A stretch of DNA of 64,000 bases from an uncultured Oscillospiraceae bacterium (GCA_934526065.1 CAKSZX010000005.1:62001-126000); one strand, 5' to 3'. Positions 1 through 7,483 are shown, counted from the first letter of the stretch. Numbers and translations: made by a program. The notes: generated by a model from the sequence alone, not told the origin.

Positions 1-341
1 TTAAGCACTGTTCCGGAGAAAATATGATCCCCTGTGTGCTGCTGCATCAGGTCAAAACGGCGCCGCCAATCTATAACTCCGTGTACCTGTGTACCCGGCT
101 GAATTTCTTTGTCACAGGTGTGGTAAATTACCCCTGCTTTTTCATGCACGTCCGATACTTCGGCGCTGTCTTCGCCAAAGGTTATAACCCCTTTGTCCGC
201 AGGCTGACCGCCTCCCTCCGGGTAAAATGCAGTCTTATCCAAAACAATTTTAAAAACTCCGTTTTCTTCGGTACACTCCGCTACAACTGCGTCAAATTCT
301 TTCATAAAAGAATCTTTGTAGTAAAGTTTTTCACTGTTCAT
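1..341 (-). CDS. Alanyl-tRNA editing protein, AlaX type (3' end outside window)
   Basis: The reading frame starts at an ATG at 341-339, preceded by the Shine-Dalgarno GAGGTG at about 353-348, and stays open to base 1, so only the first ~113 residues are seen. It shows the motif FYPEGGGQPAD and then QQHTGDHIFSG, whose two histidines match the first half of the AlaRS/AlaX editing-site zinc signature. AlaX enzymes are free-standing hydrolases that clear Ser or Gly mis-attached to tRNA-Ala. The gene starts 10 bases after the HIRAN-like gene and is probably co-transcribed with it. The C-terminal zinc ligands cannot be checked here. Confidence 0.88.
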   Translation of the reverse strand, partial: MNSEKLYYKDSFMKEFDAVVAECTEENGVFKIVLDKTAFYPEGGGQPADKGVITFGEDSAEVSDVHEKAGVIYHTCDKEIQPGTQVHGVIDWRRRFDLMQQHTGDHIFSGTVL

Positions 342-351
342 ACATAGCACC

Positions 352-1077
352 TCAATTTTCTATTACACAATCAAGAGGGTCCTCCCCCTCGAAAATTCTG
401 GCATGATTTACAAGAATAAGTGCGGTTTCCTGCGCTTCTTCATCAAGCTCAACGGTAAACTCCCCATTTGCATGGTATATTTTAGCATTTATTTTACACT
501 TTGTAAATTCCGGATTAAACAGCACGGAGCAGTAAAAATGAAGATTTTTACTGTGTATGTCAAGGCCGCACACATAAGCGTCCACCGGCAGCGGCCGATC
601 CAATTCGTAGCAGTTAAGATATACTTTTTCCACAGGGTATTCTTCGGTTTCTATACACTTGTATATGGCACAGGTCAAAACCACATCATAATTTGGTATA
701 AAAGCGGTTACGCCGTTTATCACTTCCTGTTTAAGGCGATAGTGGTCATATTCGTACAGCACATCAAATGCGACTACGGTTTCGTCCTTAGCTCTTGTTT
801 TACCGGGGTTCACCTGTGAAGAAACAACGGTTGCGGAAATAAAATTCAAATCGCCGTTGTCCAAAAACGGAGCGATACCGATGCTCTCCTGATAGGACAG
901 CATATCAAGCTCCCTGCCCTCCAGTGTGGTTATCAAAATTTCGTATGTGTCCAGTTCATCGTCTAATCTTACCAGTTTTAATTCATCGCCGGCCTTTAAT
1001 TTTTGCGCTGCCTTTGCGTCCAAATCATTGCCGGAAATATAAAGTTTATATGTCACTCTTACTTTTGTTTTCTCCAT
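352..1077 (-). CDS. HIRAN-like domain protein, function unknown
   Basis: A 241-residue soluble protein with no signal peptide or membrane segment. Residues ~27-90 (KAGDELKLVR, then IGIAPFLDNGDLNFISATVV) resemble the HIRAN fold, which binds DNA 3' ends or occurs in nucleic-acid enzymes. No helicase or nuclease domain follows. The remainder, with VYLNCYELDRP, is not recognised. The start ATG at 1077 has AGAGGT upstream. Its stop lies 10 bases before the AlaX start, so the AlaX ribosome site overlaps the end of this gene, suggesting coupling. The HIRAN call rests on pattern likeness only. Confidence 0.6.
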   Translation of the reverse strand: MEKTKVRVTYKLYISGNDLDAKAAQKLKAGDELKLVRLDDELDTYEILITTLEGRELDMLSYQESIGIAPFLDNGDLNFISATVVSSQVNPGKTRAKDETVVAFDVLYEYDHYRLKQEVINGVTAFIPNYDVVLTCAIYKCIETEEYPVEKVYLNCYELDRPLPVDAYVCGLDIHSKNLHFYCSVLFNPEFTKCKINAKIYHANGEFTVELDEEAQETALILVNHARIFEGEDPLDCVIEN

Positions 1078-1090
1078 AGTTACCTCTGTT

Positions 1091-1119
1091 TTAAAAAGGG
1101 GTTACAACGAACCCCCTTG
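1091..1119 (-). terminator. Rho-independent terminator after the Rrf2 gene
   Basis: On the minus strand AAGGGG and CCCCTT arms enclose a GTTCGTTGTAA loop and are followed by a T-run. It sits between the Rrf2 stop at 1140 and the HIRAN-like start, so it should end the regulator transcript or attenuate read-through. Confidence 0.65.
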
Positions 1120-1139
1120 TTTTATTTTTCTCGGTTAAA

Positions 1140-1565
1140 TTACAGCTTATCGGCATTGAGCTTGCCCAAAACCAAATCTTCCAATGTGACATTTGCAAAA
1201 TAATCGTCTATAAGTTTTTGCAAATTTTCCCACATTGCCAAAGTGGGGCATTCCGGAGCCCTGGCGCAGTCGTTCACCTCTTTGTCAAGGCAAGCCACCG
1301 GGGCTATGCTGCCCTCTGTCGCACGCAGAATTTCCGACACAGGGTAATCCTTCAATTCACGGTTTAAACGATATCCGCCGCCTTTGCCACGGGCGGAATC
1401 GACAACGTTTGCTTTTGAAAGGGATGATACAATACTCTCTAAATACTTTTCGGAAATGTCCTGCCTTTCCGCTATATCGTTAAGGGGTACATATTCCCCG
1501 GTGTTGTGTTTTGCAAGGTCTACCATTACGCGCAAGGCATAACGGCCTTTTGTGGAAATCATCAT
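1140..1565 (-). CDS. Rrf2 family transcriptional regulator (IscR-like)
   Basis: A 141-residue winged-helix regulator with the hallmark N-terminus STKGRYALRVMVDLA and recognition segment ISEKYLESIVSSL. Cysteines at about 92, 100 and 106 (C-X7-C-X5-C) match the positions that bind a [2Fe-2S] cluster in IscR, so it probably senses Fe-S or redox state. Two adjacent ATG codons (1565 and 1562) are possible starts, with GGAGG a little upstream. No cysteine desulfurase follows, so it is not a classic isc operon leader. Its target genes cannot be told from the window. Confidence 0.9.
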   Translation of the reverse strand: MMISTKGRYALRVMVDLAKHNTGEYVPLNDIAERQDISEKYLESIVSSLSKANVVDSARGKGGGYRLNRELKDYPVSEILRATEGSIAPVACLDKEVNDCARAPECPTLAMWENLQKLIDDYFANVTLEDLVLGKLNADKL

Positions 1566-1670
1566 ATATACACGCCTCCGTTGTGATAATTATTATATAC
1601 TTTATATGTTACCACAAAACACAGTAAAAAACAATGTTTTAGAAAAATTTACCGGAAAGTCTTTTTCGGC

Positions 1671-1699
1671 TTGTAATTGCAGGTGGGTTGTAGTAGAAT
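1671..1699 (+). promoter_or_regulatory. Candidate promoter of the sugar nucleotidyltransferase
   Basis: TTGTAA (1671-1676), a 17-base gap, then TAGAAT (1694-1699), about 45 bases before the start codon. Both boxes are imperfect, so this is a moderate call. Confidence 0.5.
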
Positions 1700-1744
1700 A
1701 TATTATATTGTAATAAAATTGTAATGTTTATTAAGGAGATTTTT

Positions 1745-2668
1745 ATGGAAAAACCGATTTTGGTTGTTATGGCAGCGGGAATGGGTTCCCGTTACGGCGG
1801 CCTTAAACAGATTGACCCTGTTGGCCCTAACGGCGAATTTATAATAGATTATTCCCTTTATGATGCCGCAAGAGCCGGATTTGAAAAAGTGGTTTTTATT
1901 ATAAAGAAAGAAATTGAAGCGGATTTTAAATCCGTTATGGAAAAACGCATACCCAAAAATATGCAGGCGGAATATGTTTTCCAGGATTTGGCCGATTTGC
2001 CGGAGGGCTTTGCGGTTCCCGATGGCAGAGTTAAACCATGGGGTACAGCCCATGCAATATGTGCCGCCAGAAGGGTTATAAACGGCCCGTTTGTTGTTAT
2101 AAACGCAGACGACTATTACGGCGCAGACGCATTTAAGGTGTCTTTTGAGTACCTTTCATCGGTAAAAAACGGCGATATGTACGAGTTTGCCATGGTGGCC
2201 TATGAGTTGGATAACACCCTTACCGAAAACGGCTATGTTTCCAGAGGGGTTTGCGAATGTGATGCCAACGATATGCTTTTAAGCGTAACGGAACACACAC
2301 ACATAGAAAAAGACGGTCGGTGGGGTGCCAAGTACACCGAGGACGACGGTGCCACATGGCAAGAACTTGAACCCGATACCCTTGTTTCTATGAATCTTTG
2401 GGGATTTTCAAAGGAATTTGTGGACGAGGCTTGGAACGGCTTTGAAGATTTTTTAAACGATGCCCTTGTGAATAACCCCTTGAAAGGCGAATACTATTTG
2501 CCCAGTGTTGTGACAAAGCTCATCAACCGGGGCAAAGCGAGAGTAAAGGTTTTGCACAGTGCCGACAAATGGTACGGCGTTACTTATAAAGAGGACAAGC
2601 CCATGGTTGCAAATTCTCTCAAACATCTGCATGATATAGGCCTGTATCCGGAAAAATTGTGGAAATAA
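1745..2668 (+). CDS. Sugar-phosphate nucleotidyltransferase family protein
   Basis: A 307-residue protein with a Rossmann-type nucleotidyltransferase N-terminus: VVMAAGMGSRYGGLKQ binds the NTP and NADDYYG is the metal-binding D-x-D region. The family transfers NMP to sugar-1-phosphates, but the sugar is not readable from sequence. The start at 1745 is chosen over an upstream ATG because AAGGAG lies 7 bases before it. It is monocistronic and ends in a bidirectional terminator. The last ~24 codons recur as a fragment at 3837-3915 because of the flanking duplication. Confidence 0.85.
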   Translation: MEKPILVVMAAGMGSRYGGLKQIDPVGPNGEFIIDYSLYDAARAGFEKVVFIIKKEIEADFKSVMEKRIPKNMQAEYVFQDLADLPEGFAVPDGRVKPWGTAHAICAARRVINGPFVVINADDYYGADAFKVSFEYLSSVKNGDMYEFAMVAYELDNTLTENGYVSRGVCECDANDMLLSVTEHTHIEKDGRWGAKYTEDDGATWQELEPDTLVSMNLWGFSKEFVDEAWNGFEDFLNDALVNNPLKGEYYLPSVVTKLINRGKARVKVLHSADKWYGVTYKEDKPMVANSLKHLHDIGLYPEKLWK

Positions 2669-2774
2669 TTTTTTCCTCTTTTGCTCATAAAAAATGCACC
2701 TCCAAAAGTGTCTGACTTTTGGGGGTGCATATCATTATTTTTCGGGGCATTTTACTGTTATTTTTAAATTTTAT
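2585..2774. repeat. ~190 bp direct repeat, copy 1 (left)
   Basis: This block holds the 3' end of the nucleotidyltransferase, its terminator and 2 bases past what would be the stop codon of the thioredoxin-like gene. It recurs at 3837-4029 with about five substitutions and a 3-base insertion. The two copies bracket the XRE cassette. Confidence 0.95.
2694..2730. terminator. Bidirectional terminator (copy 1)
   Basis: Long hairpin with arms ATGCACCTCCAAAAG and CTTTTGGGGGTGCAT around TGTCTGA, with T-rich tails on both sides. It ends the nucleotidyltransferase transcript and, from the right, the small XRE-cassette operon. Confidence 0.85.
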
Positions 2775-2916
2775 ACAACCGTGACCTTGCCGAGTGGGAA
2801 TACCAAGTCAGCAGGAAACCGACAGCCGCCGCCAAAGAACAGCATAAGAAATCCATTGACAGAGATAGCCGATAGGCTAAGTCTATTAGAAATTGCGTAT
2901 ACTTTCCGTTTTTCAC
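2764..2916 (-). CDS. Small one-helix membrane ORF ending in the repeat
   Basis: A 50-codon frame starting with GTG at 2916, 11 bases after the stop of the upstream membrane-protein gene and with GGAG in that gap. It encodes one hydrophobic segment (MDFLCCSLAAAVGFLLTWY). Its last three or four codons and stop fall inside repeat copy 1, so it may be a longer gene cut at the insertion junction. No family is recognised. The ribosome site and position make translation plausible but unproven. Confidence 0.4.
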   Translation of the reverse strand: MKNGKYTQFLIDLAYRLSLSMDFLCCSLAAAVGFLLTWYSHSARSRLYKI

Positions 2917-2927
2917 AGACTATCTCC

Positions 2928-3419
2928 TTAATCTTCCTCAATATCATCATTTAATTTCTTTTCAATTCGCTGCTGTCCTTTTTTGTGACACAGATAAACA
3001 AACAGTATTCCAATCGAAATAAGAACGAATGAGGATATAAAAGTGACCGCTAATGTAGCAAGGAAATGCCAATCAAGCAACCCTGAATAGTGTTCGCCGT
3101 AGTTGGTATAGTTTCTAACTCCGTTAATCGCAGTTATAACAATGCTCGCACCGAAAGCACCTAATACACAAAGAGTTTTATTCCTTTTTGAAGTATCCAT
3201 CAAATTGTTGCCACACATCATACTTCTTACAGCAATATATATTGCAGACAAAATAATAATGATTAGTTCAGTAATGTAGTTTGTGTAATCACATTTCATC
3301 ACATATGCTTTAACCAAGATAGAGATGAAAAGCAGAAGCACCGTTACAAAATAGGCTTCGCCTAAAATTTTATTTTGTACTTGAATAATGCGTTCGTCTT
3401 TTACCTTTTTGTTTTTCAT
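2928..3419 (-). CDS. Four-helix membrane protein, DUF6773-like
   Basis: A 163-residue integral membrane protein with hydrophobic stretches near residues 23-41, 48-66, 83-103 and 122-148 and a charged C-terminus. Such proteins are regularly encoded directly after small XRE regulators in Firmicutes, and the overall pattern resembles DUF6773; function is unknown. The ATG at 3419 overlaps the regulator's TGA (ATGA) and has GGGAGGA upstream, so translation is coupled. Its neighbours suggest the membrane protein is the regulated output. Confidence 0.7.
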   Translation of the reverse strand: MKNKKVKDERIIQVQNKILGEAYFVTVLLLFISILVKAYVMKCDYTNYITELIIIILSAIYIAVRSMMCGNNLMDTSKRNKTLCVLGAFGASIVITAINGVRNYTNYGEHYSGLLDWHFLATLAVTFISSFVLISIGILFVYLCHKKGQQRIEKKLNDDIEED

Positions 3420-3616
3420 TGTAAGTCCTCCCAAAATAAATCGTTTAAGGTTTTGTCAAGAGCATTACAGATTGCAATGCAAAGTTTCAAGGTTGGGTTG
3501 TAATTTCCTGTTTCTATCAATCCAATGGTCTGCCTTGTAACACCGACAATGTTAGCCAAATCTTCCTGACTCATATCTTTTTCAACTCTTGCAAGTTTTA
3601 GCTTTTTGTTCTTCAT
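3416..3616 (-). CDS. Small XRE family HTH regulator (YozG/Cro-like)
   Basis: A 66-residue protein that is essentially one Cro/C1 helix-turn-helix: KDMSQEDLANIVGVTRQTI then LIETGNYNPTLKLC and LFWEDLQ at the end. The start at 3616 gives the usual length of this group; a longer frame upstream would cross the promoter. It is followed by a coupled membrane-protein gene and is probably autoregulated, since a consensus promoter lies 34 bases upstream. Confidence 0.9.
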   Translation of the reverse strand: MKNKKLKLARVEKDMSQEDLANIVGVTRQTIGLIETGNYNPTLKLCIAICNALDKTLNDLFWEDLQ

Positions 3617-3649
3617 AGCATATTCCCGCCCCCTTTTGTTTGTGTTTTG

Positions 3650-3678
3650 ATTATACACTATACATTCCTTAATGTCAA
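3650..3678 (-). promoter_or_regulatory. Consensus promoter of the XRE cassette
   Basis: On the minus strand TTGACA (3678-3673), 17 bases, TATAAT (3655-3650): a perfect sigma-A promoter. The spacer and -10 contain overlapping TATAGTGTATA, a possible regulator target. Confidence 0.9.
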
Positions 3679-3726
3679 CTATATATTGCAAAAAGACTTT
3701 TATATTTTTTTTTTAGGAATATATAA

Positions 3727-3757
3727 AAGGCGGCAGCAAATAAAATGCTACCGCCTT
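3727..3757 (-). terminator. Hairpin terminator right of the cassette
   Basis: Arms GGCGGCAGC and GCTACCGCC around AAATAAAAT; in the minus direction a T-rich tail follows. It lies upstream of the XRE promoter and would stop transcription entering from the right. Confidence 0.6.
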
Positions 3758-3836
3758 CATCTTATAAGTAAATCAATTCGGCGGTTATTAAATATCTTAG
3801 AAATGACGAATACAAGAAGAAATCTCTTCGCTCGGA

Positions 3837-4029
3837 TATAAAGAGGACAAGCCCATGGTTGCAAATTCTCTCAAACATCTGCACGATATAGGCCTGTATC
3901 CGGAAAAATTGTGAAAATAATTTTTTCTTCCTCTTTTGCTCATAAAAAATGCACCTCCAAAAGTGTCTGACTTTTTGGGGTGCATATCATTATTTTTCGG
4001 GGCGTTTTACTGTTATTTTTAAATTTTAT
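3837..4029. repeat. ~190 bp direct repeat, copy 2 (right), with a gene fragment
   Basis: Second copy of the block at 2585-2774. It contains the last ~24 codons of the nucleotidyltransferase without the rest of the gene; a TGG-to-TGA change shortens that fragment by two codons. The terminator hairpin is repeated at 3949-3985, with TTTTTGGGG in place of TTTTGGGGG. The right edge coincides with the stop codon of the thioredoxin-like gene. Confidence 0.95.
3949..3985. terminator. Bidirectional terminator (copy 2)
   Basis: Same hairpin as at 2694-2730 within the second repeat copy; it now serves as the terminator of the minus-strand thioredoxin-like gene. Confidence 0.8.
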
Positions 4030-4724
4030 TCGGTGAAAAAATTTCCCTTTACTTTTTCGCTGTGTATGTATCTTTCCAAATTTGCGGTTATTTCGTCACC
4101 GCTGTAAACGGCTGTTCCCTCGCCTTTTACAACGCCCGCAACCGACGGCACGGCGGAAACCCCTATCTTTTCAAGGGCAGTCATCATACCGTCGTAATTG
4201 TTTTCTCTGTCAAGGCCTGTGTTATAGTAATATATTTTCAAAGGCTGTTGCTTTGCAAGATTTTCAAGATATTCCGGTATTCCCCGGCAGGCAGGGCAAT
4301 CTTCACGGCCGATATAAATAAGCCGATTTTCTTTTCCGTCGGCAAACCGTGACAGCTCCTCCAAAGTTATATTTTGAATTTCGTACCTTTCATTCCGAAT
4401 TTTTACAATGTTGTTATACTGATTTAAGTATGTAATACCACTTTTAAAATCGCTGTAAACGCCGGCAATGCACAAACAGAGAAAAAGAACAGTAAAAGCC
4501 TTTTTGCCCACGGCATTTGACACAATCAAAGCAATCAAAAGAAAAAATATACAAAACCGCAGAAAAGCCACAGGCCAAATACCCATTTTACCGCTTATGT
4601 CAAACTCATAACCGGCAAATTTTTCAATACGGGAAACCCCGTACCACATTAAGGCGTTTATAATTTGCGTGATTATGGCTACCACAATGAGTATCTTACT
4701 TTTACCGTCAAATAAATCTTTCAT
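4026..4724 (-). CDS. Membrane-anchored thioredoxin-like protein (CPAC motif)
   Basis: A 232-residue protein with about three N-terminal membrane segments (residues ~10-30, 50-72, 76-95), then a thioredoxin-like domain: RLIYIGREDCPACRGI carries the CxxC and VSAVPSVAGVVKG the cis-proline loop. It resembles bacteriocin-transport-accessory-like thioredoxins. A disulfide exchange or thiol role is likely. The first ATG has GGAGGTGCC upstream. It is monocistronic and its stop codon forms the edge of the duplicated block. Confidence 0.8.
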   Translation of the reverse strand: MKDLFDGKSKILIVVAIITQIINALMWYGVSRIEKFAGYEFDISGKMGIWPVAFLRFCIFFLLIALIVSNAVGKKAFTVLFLCLCIAGVYSDFKSGITYLNQYNNIVKIRNERYEIQNITLEELSRFADGKENRLIYIGREDCPACRGIPEYLENLAKQQPLKIYYYNTGLDRENNYDGMMTALEKIGVSAVPSVAGVVKGEGTAVYSGDEITANLERYIHSEKVKGNFFTE

Positions 4725-4856
4725 TAGGCACCTCCGAATATTTATAAATTTATTATCCTTATAATATTATAAAAAGAGTGAAATTTCAACTGTTTTGGAT
4801 GATATTTAACAATAAAACCGTAGAAAAGCAAAGTTTTTCCATAAATATTTATTGTA

Positions 4857-4885
4857 TTGACAATCCGTACTGCAAGTAATATAAT
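4857..4885 (+). promoter_or_regulatory. Consensus promoter of azlCD
   Basis: TTGACA (4857-4862), 17 bases, TATAAT (4880-4885), about 40 bases before azlC. No riboswitch-like leader fits in the short gap. Confidence 0.88.
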
Positions 4886-4924
4886 TTTTCCATAATTTTA
4901 AACATATAAAGGAACTATGTATTT

Positions 4925-5629
4925 ATGGAAAAAGAAAACCGATCTTCTGTCATTAAATCTGCCTTTCCACAGACAATTCCCGTGTTGACAGGCTATATTT
5001 TTTTGGGTATGGCCTACGGAATAGTAATGAAAAGCGCAGGTTTTAATCTTTTATATCCGATTTTAATAAGTACTTTTGTATATGGCGGCAGTTTACAATT
5101 TGCGGCTGTAAGTATGCTTTGTTCCGCTTTTGCCCCTGTGCAAACATTCATTGTGGCTCTTGCGGTGCAGGCAAGACATTTATTTTACGGGGTTTCCATG
5201 CTGCCCAAATACAGCCGGGCAAAAGGCATTAAAAAGTTTTTACTTATATTTACCATGTCCGACGAAACATTCTCTGTTTGTTACAGCGCACAGCCTCCAC
5301 AGGGGGTTGACAAAACCGACTTTATGCTGCGGATAAGCCTTTTAGACCATTTTTATTGGGCTTTGGGTACAGCGCTGGGGGCTTGCGCCGGGGCATTTAT
5401 CCCCTTTGACACAACCGGCATTGACTTTGCCATGACCGCCCTGTTTGTGGTTATTTTTGTTGAGCAATGGCTGAAAGAAGAAAGACACTTTTCTTCACTT
5501 TTGGGGGTTGGTGCCTCGGTTGCCTGCCTTGTAATATTCGGTTCTTCATCGTTCCTTATTCAGTCTATGGCAGTGATAATTTTGGTTTTATTTTTGACGA
5601 AAGATAAAAAGGAGGGTGATAAAATATGA
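4925..5629 (+). CDS. azlC: AzlC family branched-chain amino acid exporter subunit
   Basis: A 234-residue integral membrane protein of AzlC/YgaZ type, with the family start PVLTGYIFLGMAYGIVMKSAGF and the FVYGGSLQFAAVSML segment. AzlC is the large subunit of the two-part exporter of branched-chain amino acids and analogues. It overlaps azlD by 4 bases (ATGA), giving coupled translation and the expected two-gene operon. Its own promoter lies just upstream; no Lrp-type regulator is adjacent, unlike in Bacillus. Confidence 0.93.
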   Translation: MEKENRSSVIKSAFPQTIPVLTGYIFLGMAYGIVMKSAGFNLLYPILISTFVYGGSLQFAAVSMLCSAFAPVQTFIVALAVQARHLFYGVSMLPKYSRAKGIKKFLLIFTMSDETFSVCYSAQPPQGVDKTDFMLRISLLDHFYWALGTALGACAGAFIPFDTTGIDFAMTALFVVIFVEQWLKEERHFSSLLGVGASVACLVIFGSSSFLIQSMAVIILVLFLTKDKKEGDKI

Positions 5630-5949
5630 ATTTAGCCCAGTCGATTATAACGATAATTGTGCTTATGGCGGCTACAATGGTTACAAGATTTTTGCCGTTT
5701 TTAATTTTTATGCCCGGCGATGATATGCCGAAATTCATAAAATATCTGGGCAATGCCCTGCCCCCTGCGGTTTTCGGTATGCTGGTGGTTTACTGTCTTA
5801 AAAGCGTAAACTTTTTTGCCACCCCTTACGGAATACCGGAACTTGCCGCCGTTGCCCTAACTGCCGCAGTGCACATTTACAAGCGCAACACTCTTTTATC
5901 TATCGCCCTTGGCACCGCTTGCTATATGTTGCTTATAAGAATAATATAA
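5626..5949 (+). CDS. azlD: AzlD small subunit of the branched-chain amino acid exporter
   Basis: A 107-residue, four-helix protein with TMVTRFLPFLIF and YLGNALPPAVFGMLVVY, typical of AzlD/YgaH. It forms the exporter with AzlC, whose stop codon it overlaps. GGAGGG lies upstream of its start, inside azlC. Confidence 0.92.
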   Translation: MNLAQSIITIIVLMAATMVTRFLPFLIFMPGDDMPKFIKYLGNALPPAVFGMLVVYCLKSVNFFATPYGIPELAAVALTAAVHIYKRNTLLSIALGTACYMLLIRII

Positions 5950-5960
5950 AATTCAAAATT

Positions 5961-5998
5961 AAAATCTGCCCGCTGTTTTGTGTCGGGCAGATTTTTTG
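5961..5998 (+). terminator. Terminator after azlCD
   Basis: Arms AAAATCTGCCCG and CGGGCAGATTTT around CTGTTTTGTGT, followed by TTT. Confidence 0.9.
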
Positions 5999-6056
5999 CT
6001 TGCGGAAAAATGTTTTAAATTCAAGATTTTACCTGCTTTTAGTGGGGCAAAATATA

Positions 6057-6476
6057 TTAAAATTTAAACAAATTAAGCCCTGTGGCATCATCGTGGAAAC
6101 GGTCTACTTCACCGTCTATCACATCCAAAAACATTTCACAGGTAGGGCAAACCGTTGCTCTTGTCAAATGTCCGCCGAAAGTGTGTCCCTCACCGTCTGC
6201 GGCGGCCATATGAATATGGCTGTAAAATTCGCCGTTCATGGTATTCACCGAGCCTGTGAGAGAAACTATTTCGTGGGGGCCTTTAAAGGAGTTTGCCTTA
6301 TAAAACTTTTTGTCCACATCGTAAACACCTACGGTAAAATCATTTGTGGCACCAAGGGCGGAAACACTGCATAACTTTATATTTTCTTTTAAAGCCACCC
6401 CTTTAAGCTGTTCCAAAATTTCCTCGCCCATATCCATGCGCACAACTATTTTGTTGCCAAATCTCTTATATTCCAT
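6057..6476 (-). CDS. PPC domain (DUF296) protein
   Basis: A 139-residue single-domain protein with SALGATNDFTVGVYD, GSVNTMNGEFYSHIHMAAAD and GGHLTRATVCPTCEMFL, the pattern of the trimeric PPC/DUF296 fold found in plant AT-hook proteins and, alone, in bacteria. The HxH and downstream His can bind metal in some members. The bacterial role is not established. It is monocistronic, facing azlCD tail to tail, with AGGTTTGAG before the ATG. Confidence 0.85.
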   Translation of the reverse strand: MEYKRFGNKIVVRMDMGEEILEQLKGVALKENIKLCSVSALGATNDFTVGVYDVDKKFYKANSFKGPHEIVSLTGSVNTMNGEFYSHIHMAAADGEGHTFGGHLTRATVCPTCEMFLDVIDGEVDRFHDDATGLNLFKF

Positions 6477-6600
6477 AACTCAAACCTCCGTTTTTCTTTA
6501 TTATAGCACCTGTCAGGTTGCCGCACAACAGAATTATTGACAAATTTTATATATGGGGCTAAAATTTAACCAATAAAATAGGATTAGGAGATTGTTTATT

Positions 6601-7122
6601 ATGAAAAATTTCGGTGCAAGATTTTCACTTTATCCAATGTCGGACAAATTTATTCCCATCATTTTAGGTGCCCTTGAAAAGACGGATACAACAGGGCTTT
6701 ACAGCAACACCGACCGGATTTCAACAGTTTACGGGGGAAGTGCGGAAAATGTTGTGACAGCAGTAGAAAATTTGTTTGTAAGTTCTTATACCGAAGGTGT
6801 CCATACGGCGGTTGAGGGAATTTTCTCAAATTCCGAGAGCTTTGATATTTCCGATACAACCGTTAAAAAAGAAATTGCCGCCGATTTTCCCGTAAAATGT
6901 ATGGTTGCGGTTTACGGCGGAGAAAAAAGCGAAAATATTTTTGCCGAATTTGAGAGAACGGCACAAACCAAAAGCGAAAAAATCCCCTACGGACTGCGCC
7001 TTGATGGCGGTGTAAACCGGGTATGGGCGGCAATTAAAGAACTTGCCTTGTCATTGGAAAACTCCGGTGAAAAATTTACCCTTTATTTTAAAATGAACTG
7101 CAACAGCCCGACGGCAGAATAA
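6601..7122 (+). CDS. YkoF-like thiamine/HMP-binding protein
   Basis: A 173-residue protein whose start (GARFSLYPMSDKFIPIILGALEK) closely follows YkoF, a cytoplasmic protein with tandem ACT-like folds that binds thiamine or hydroxymethylpyrimidine. A second repeat-like segment, PVKCMVAVYGGE, occurs near residue 97. ATG at 6601 is chosen because GGAG sits 10 bases upstream; the earlier TTG is too close. No ykoEDC transporter genes or TPP riboswitch are adjacent, so the link to thiamine rests on family only. Confidence 0.78.
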   Translation: MKNFGARFSLYPMSDKFIPIILGALEKTDTTGLYSNTDRISTVYGGSAENVVTAVENLFVSSYTEGVHTAVEGIFSNSESFDISDTTVKKEIAADFPVKCMVAVYGGEKSENIFAEFERTAQTKSEKIPYGLRLDGGVNRVWAAIKELALSLENSGEKFTLYFKMNCNSPTAE

Positions 7123-7142
7123 CAGATAAGTCGCAATTAAAT

Positions 7143-7175
7143 GAATGCACGCAAAAGCGTGCATTTTATTTTTAA
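7143..7175 (+). terminator. Terminator after the YkoF-like gene
   Basis: AATGCACGC - AAAA - GCGTGCATT followed by TTATTTTT. Confidence 0.88.
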
Positions 7176-7260
7176 ACATTTTAAAGATATTTAAGGATAA
7201 TCCTTTGTTTTTTCATATTTTAATGGTATTATACTAATATAAAATTACAGGAGATAATCT

Positions 7261-7455
7261 ATGCTGAATACAAACGATTTTGTGGATATAACACAGATGA
7301 TACCAAAAGAATATCTGCTTATTTTCGTCATTGCCTTGGGTTTGGCTCTTTTTATAGCGGACAAAATCATGAAAAGGCTTTTTTGGCCTGATGACCCGGA
7401 GGACGAAAACAGCCAGCCTGCAATTTTTGAAATGAAAAACAAAAAAAGAAAGTGA
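7261..7455 (+). CDS. Small single-helix membrane protein, unknown
   Basis: 64 residues with one hydrophobic helix (about 17-36, PKEYLLIFVIALGLALFIA) and a charged tail ending KNKKRK. GGAG lies 8 bases before the ATG and an AT-rich promoter-like stretch precedes it. The last codons run into the hairpin that terminates the convergent phosphoesterase gene. No family is recognised. Confidence 0.7.
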   Translation: MLNTNDFVDITQMIPKEYLLIFVIALGLALFIADKIMKRLFWPDDPEDENSQPAIFEMKNKKRK

Positions 7456-7476
7456 AATCCGCCGAATTTCACTTTC
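7448..7476 (-). terminator. Terminator of the metallophosphoesterase gene
   Basis: Arms GAAAGTGAAAT and ATTTCACTTTC; the T-run is on the minus strand. It overlaps the 3' end of the opposing small ORF. Confidence 0.75.
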
Positions 7477-7483
7477 CTGTAAA

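Noticed and set aside
24..347. Plus-strand frame of 107 codons at the left edge
   Set aside because: It is antisense to a clear AlaX reading frame with motifs and a ribosome site; no ribosome site of its own.
2585..4029. Direct repeats as an insertion-sequence target duplication
   Set aside because: 190 bp is far too long for a transposition target duplication, and no transposase or terminal inverted repeats are present.
4740..4924. T-box or amino acid riboswitch upstream of azlCD
   Set aside because: The consensus promoter leaves only ~30 bases of leader and there is no T-box motif.
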